The position numbers were made by a program, and so were the translations under genes. Below are positions 63,834 through 64,000 of a stretch of 64,000 nucleotides of DNA, one piece after another. Under the pieces are notes generated by a model. That model did not search any database and was not told the origin of the DNA. It was given only the letters and a program-made list of their open reading frames with translations. The stretch lies in the NCBI GenBank assembly GCA_030432235.1, contig JAUIHT010000008.1, positions 62,001 through 126,000 on the forward strand, read 5' to 3'. Source of the DNA: Verrucomicrobiia bacterium. GTDB taxonomy: Bacteria > Verrucomicrobiota > Verrucomicrobiia > Opitutales > Cerasicoccaceae. The stretch's first letter is position 1. Every line of letters starts with the position of its first letter.

Positions 63834-64000
63834 ATGAGGCAGGCGGGGCAAAGTGACCTAGCCGTGAGCCAAAGCCTGACATCGTCCGCCCAGGTTTATC
63901 GAAAGATCGCCCGCCACCTGCTCCCGATATTGGTTACGGCTTACTTTTTCGGTTTTCTCGATAGGGTCAACGTCGGCTTCGCCAACACCGACATGAGCAA
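63834..64000 (+). CDS. MFS transporter, 3' end cut by window edge
   Basis: 55 residues are visible: an N-terminal leader, then VYRKIARHLLPILVTAYFFG, FLDRVNVGFAN. The pattern 'YRKIA + FLDRVNVGFA' is the start of the anion:cation symporter branch of the major facilitator superfamily, whose members import organic acids or sugar acids with protons. Start ATG at 63834 or GTG at 63864 (MSQSLTS). The gene continues beyond the window. Confidence 0.72.
   Translation, partial: MRQAGQSDLAVSQSLTSSAQVYRKIARHLLPILVTAYFFGFLDRVNVGFANTDMS

Overview
The window looks like chromosomal DNA of a member of the Verrucomicrobiota, most likely class Opitutae (Puniceicoccales-like). This is inferred from five secreted proteins with PEP-CTERM tails, TSP3-type Ca-binding repeats and a 'GLPDAW ... 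AEYIAGTNP' tail typical of secreted Verrucomicrobia enzymes, the high-GC coding style, and a mix of housekeeping genes with many polysaccharide hydrolases. I saw no rRNA, tRNA, CRISPR array, transposase or phage module.

Layout. 0-6 kb: secreted proline-rich protein (cut by the edge), a coiled hypothetical, branched-chain aminotransferase (ilvE), then a signalling module: STAS anti-anti-sigma protein divergent from an RsbW-kinase/GAF/RsbU-phosphatase fusion, followed by a CheY-like receiver and an HPt protein. 6-12 kb: PTS enzyme I, small membrane protein, MscS channel, purN, a RelE-like toxin with its antitoxin, prmA. 12-18.5 kb: a GH140/DUF4038-type glycosidase with lectin-like repeats, a LamG PEP-CTERM protein, an ankyrin protein and a GH16 beta-glucanase. 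18.6-22.4 kb: aspartate kinase, two small membrane-associated proteins, threonine synthase, parvulin. 22.4-27.5 kb: outer-membrane-type protein, a DUF1538 membrane protein translationally coupled to an unusual single-chain protein with three PII-like units, and a HAD phosphatase. 27.6-36 kb: fucose-isomerase-like protein, PEP-CTERM beta-strand-repeat protein, uracil-DNA glycosylase, a coupled retropepsin/small membrane protein pair, folC, accD, comF. 36-46 kb: hybrid histidine kinase, YCF48-like propeller protein, polyprenyl synthetase, a LacI regulator head-to-head with a DUF4380-like lipoprotein, a pseudopilin and two PEP-CTERM proteins. 46-60 kb: an amylolytic cluster of three same-strand genes, beginning with a ~2,856-residue protein that appears to fuse a GH13 amylase to a GH57-like domain through TSP3 repeats. 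60-64 kb: a 7TM-DISM histidine kinase, a repeat lipoprotein, a PEP-CTERM protein and the start of an MFS transporter.

Taken together, the accessory parts suggest a marine-type polysaccharide degrader: starch or alpha-glucan hydrolysis at 46-60 kb, beta-glucan cleavage by GH16, and a pectin/apiose-type glycosidase. Fucose-isomerase-like and LacI genes may feed central metabolism. The least conventional parts are the DUF1538/triple-PII pair, the GH13-GH57 fusion, the kinase-phosphatase fusion beside STAS/receiver/HPt, and several housekeeping enzymes with lost metal-binding residues (AccD, uracil-DNA glycosylase, polyprenyl synthetase). Many first genes lack a Shine-Dalgarno sequence and instead have a pyrimidine-rich stretch directly before the start codon.
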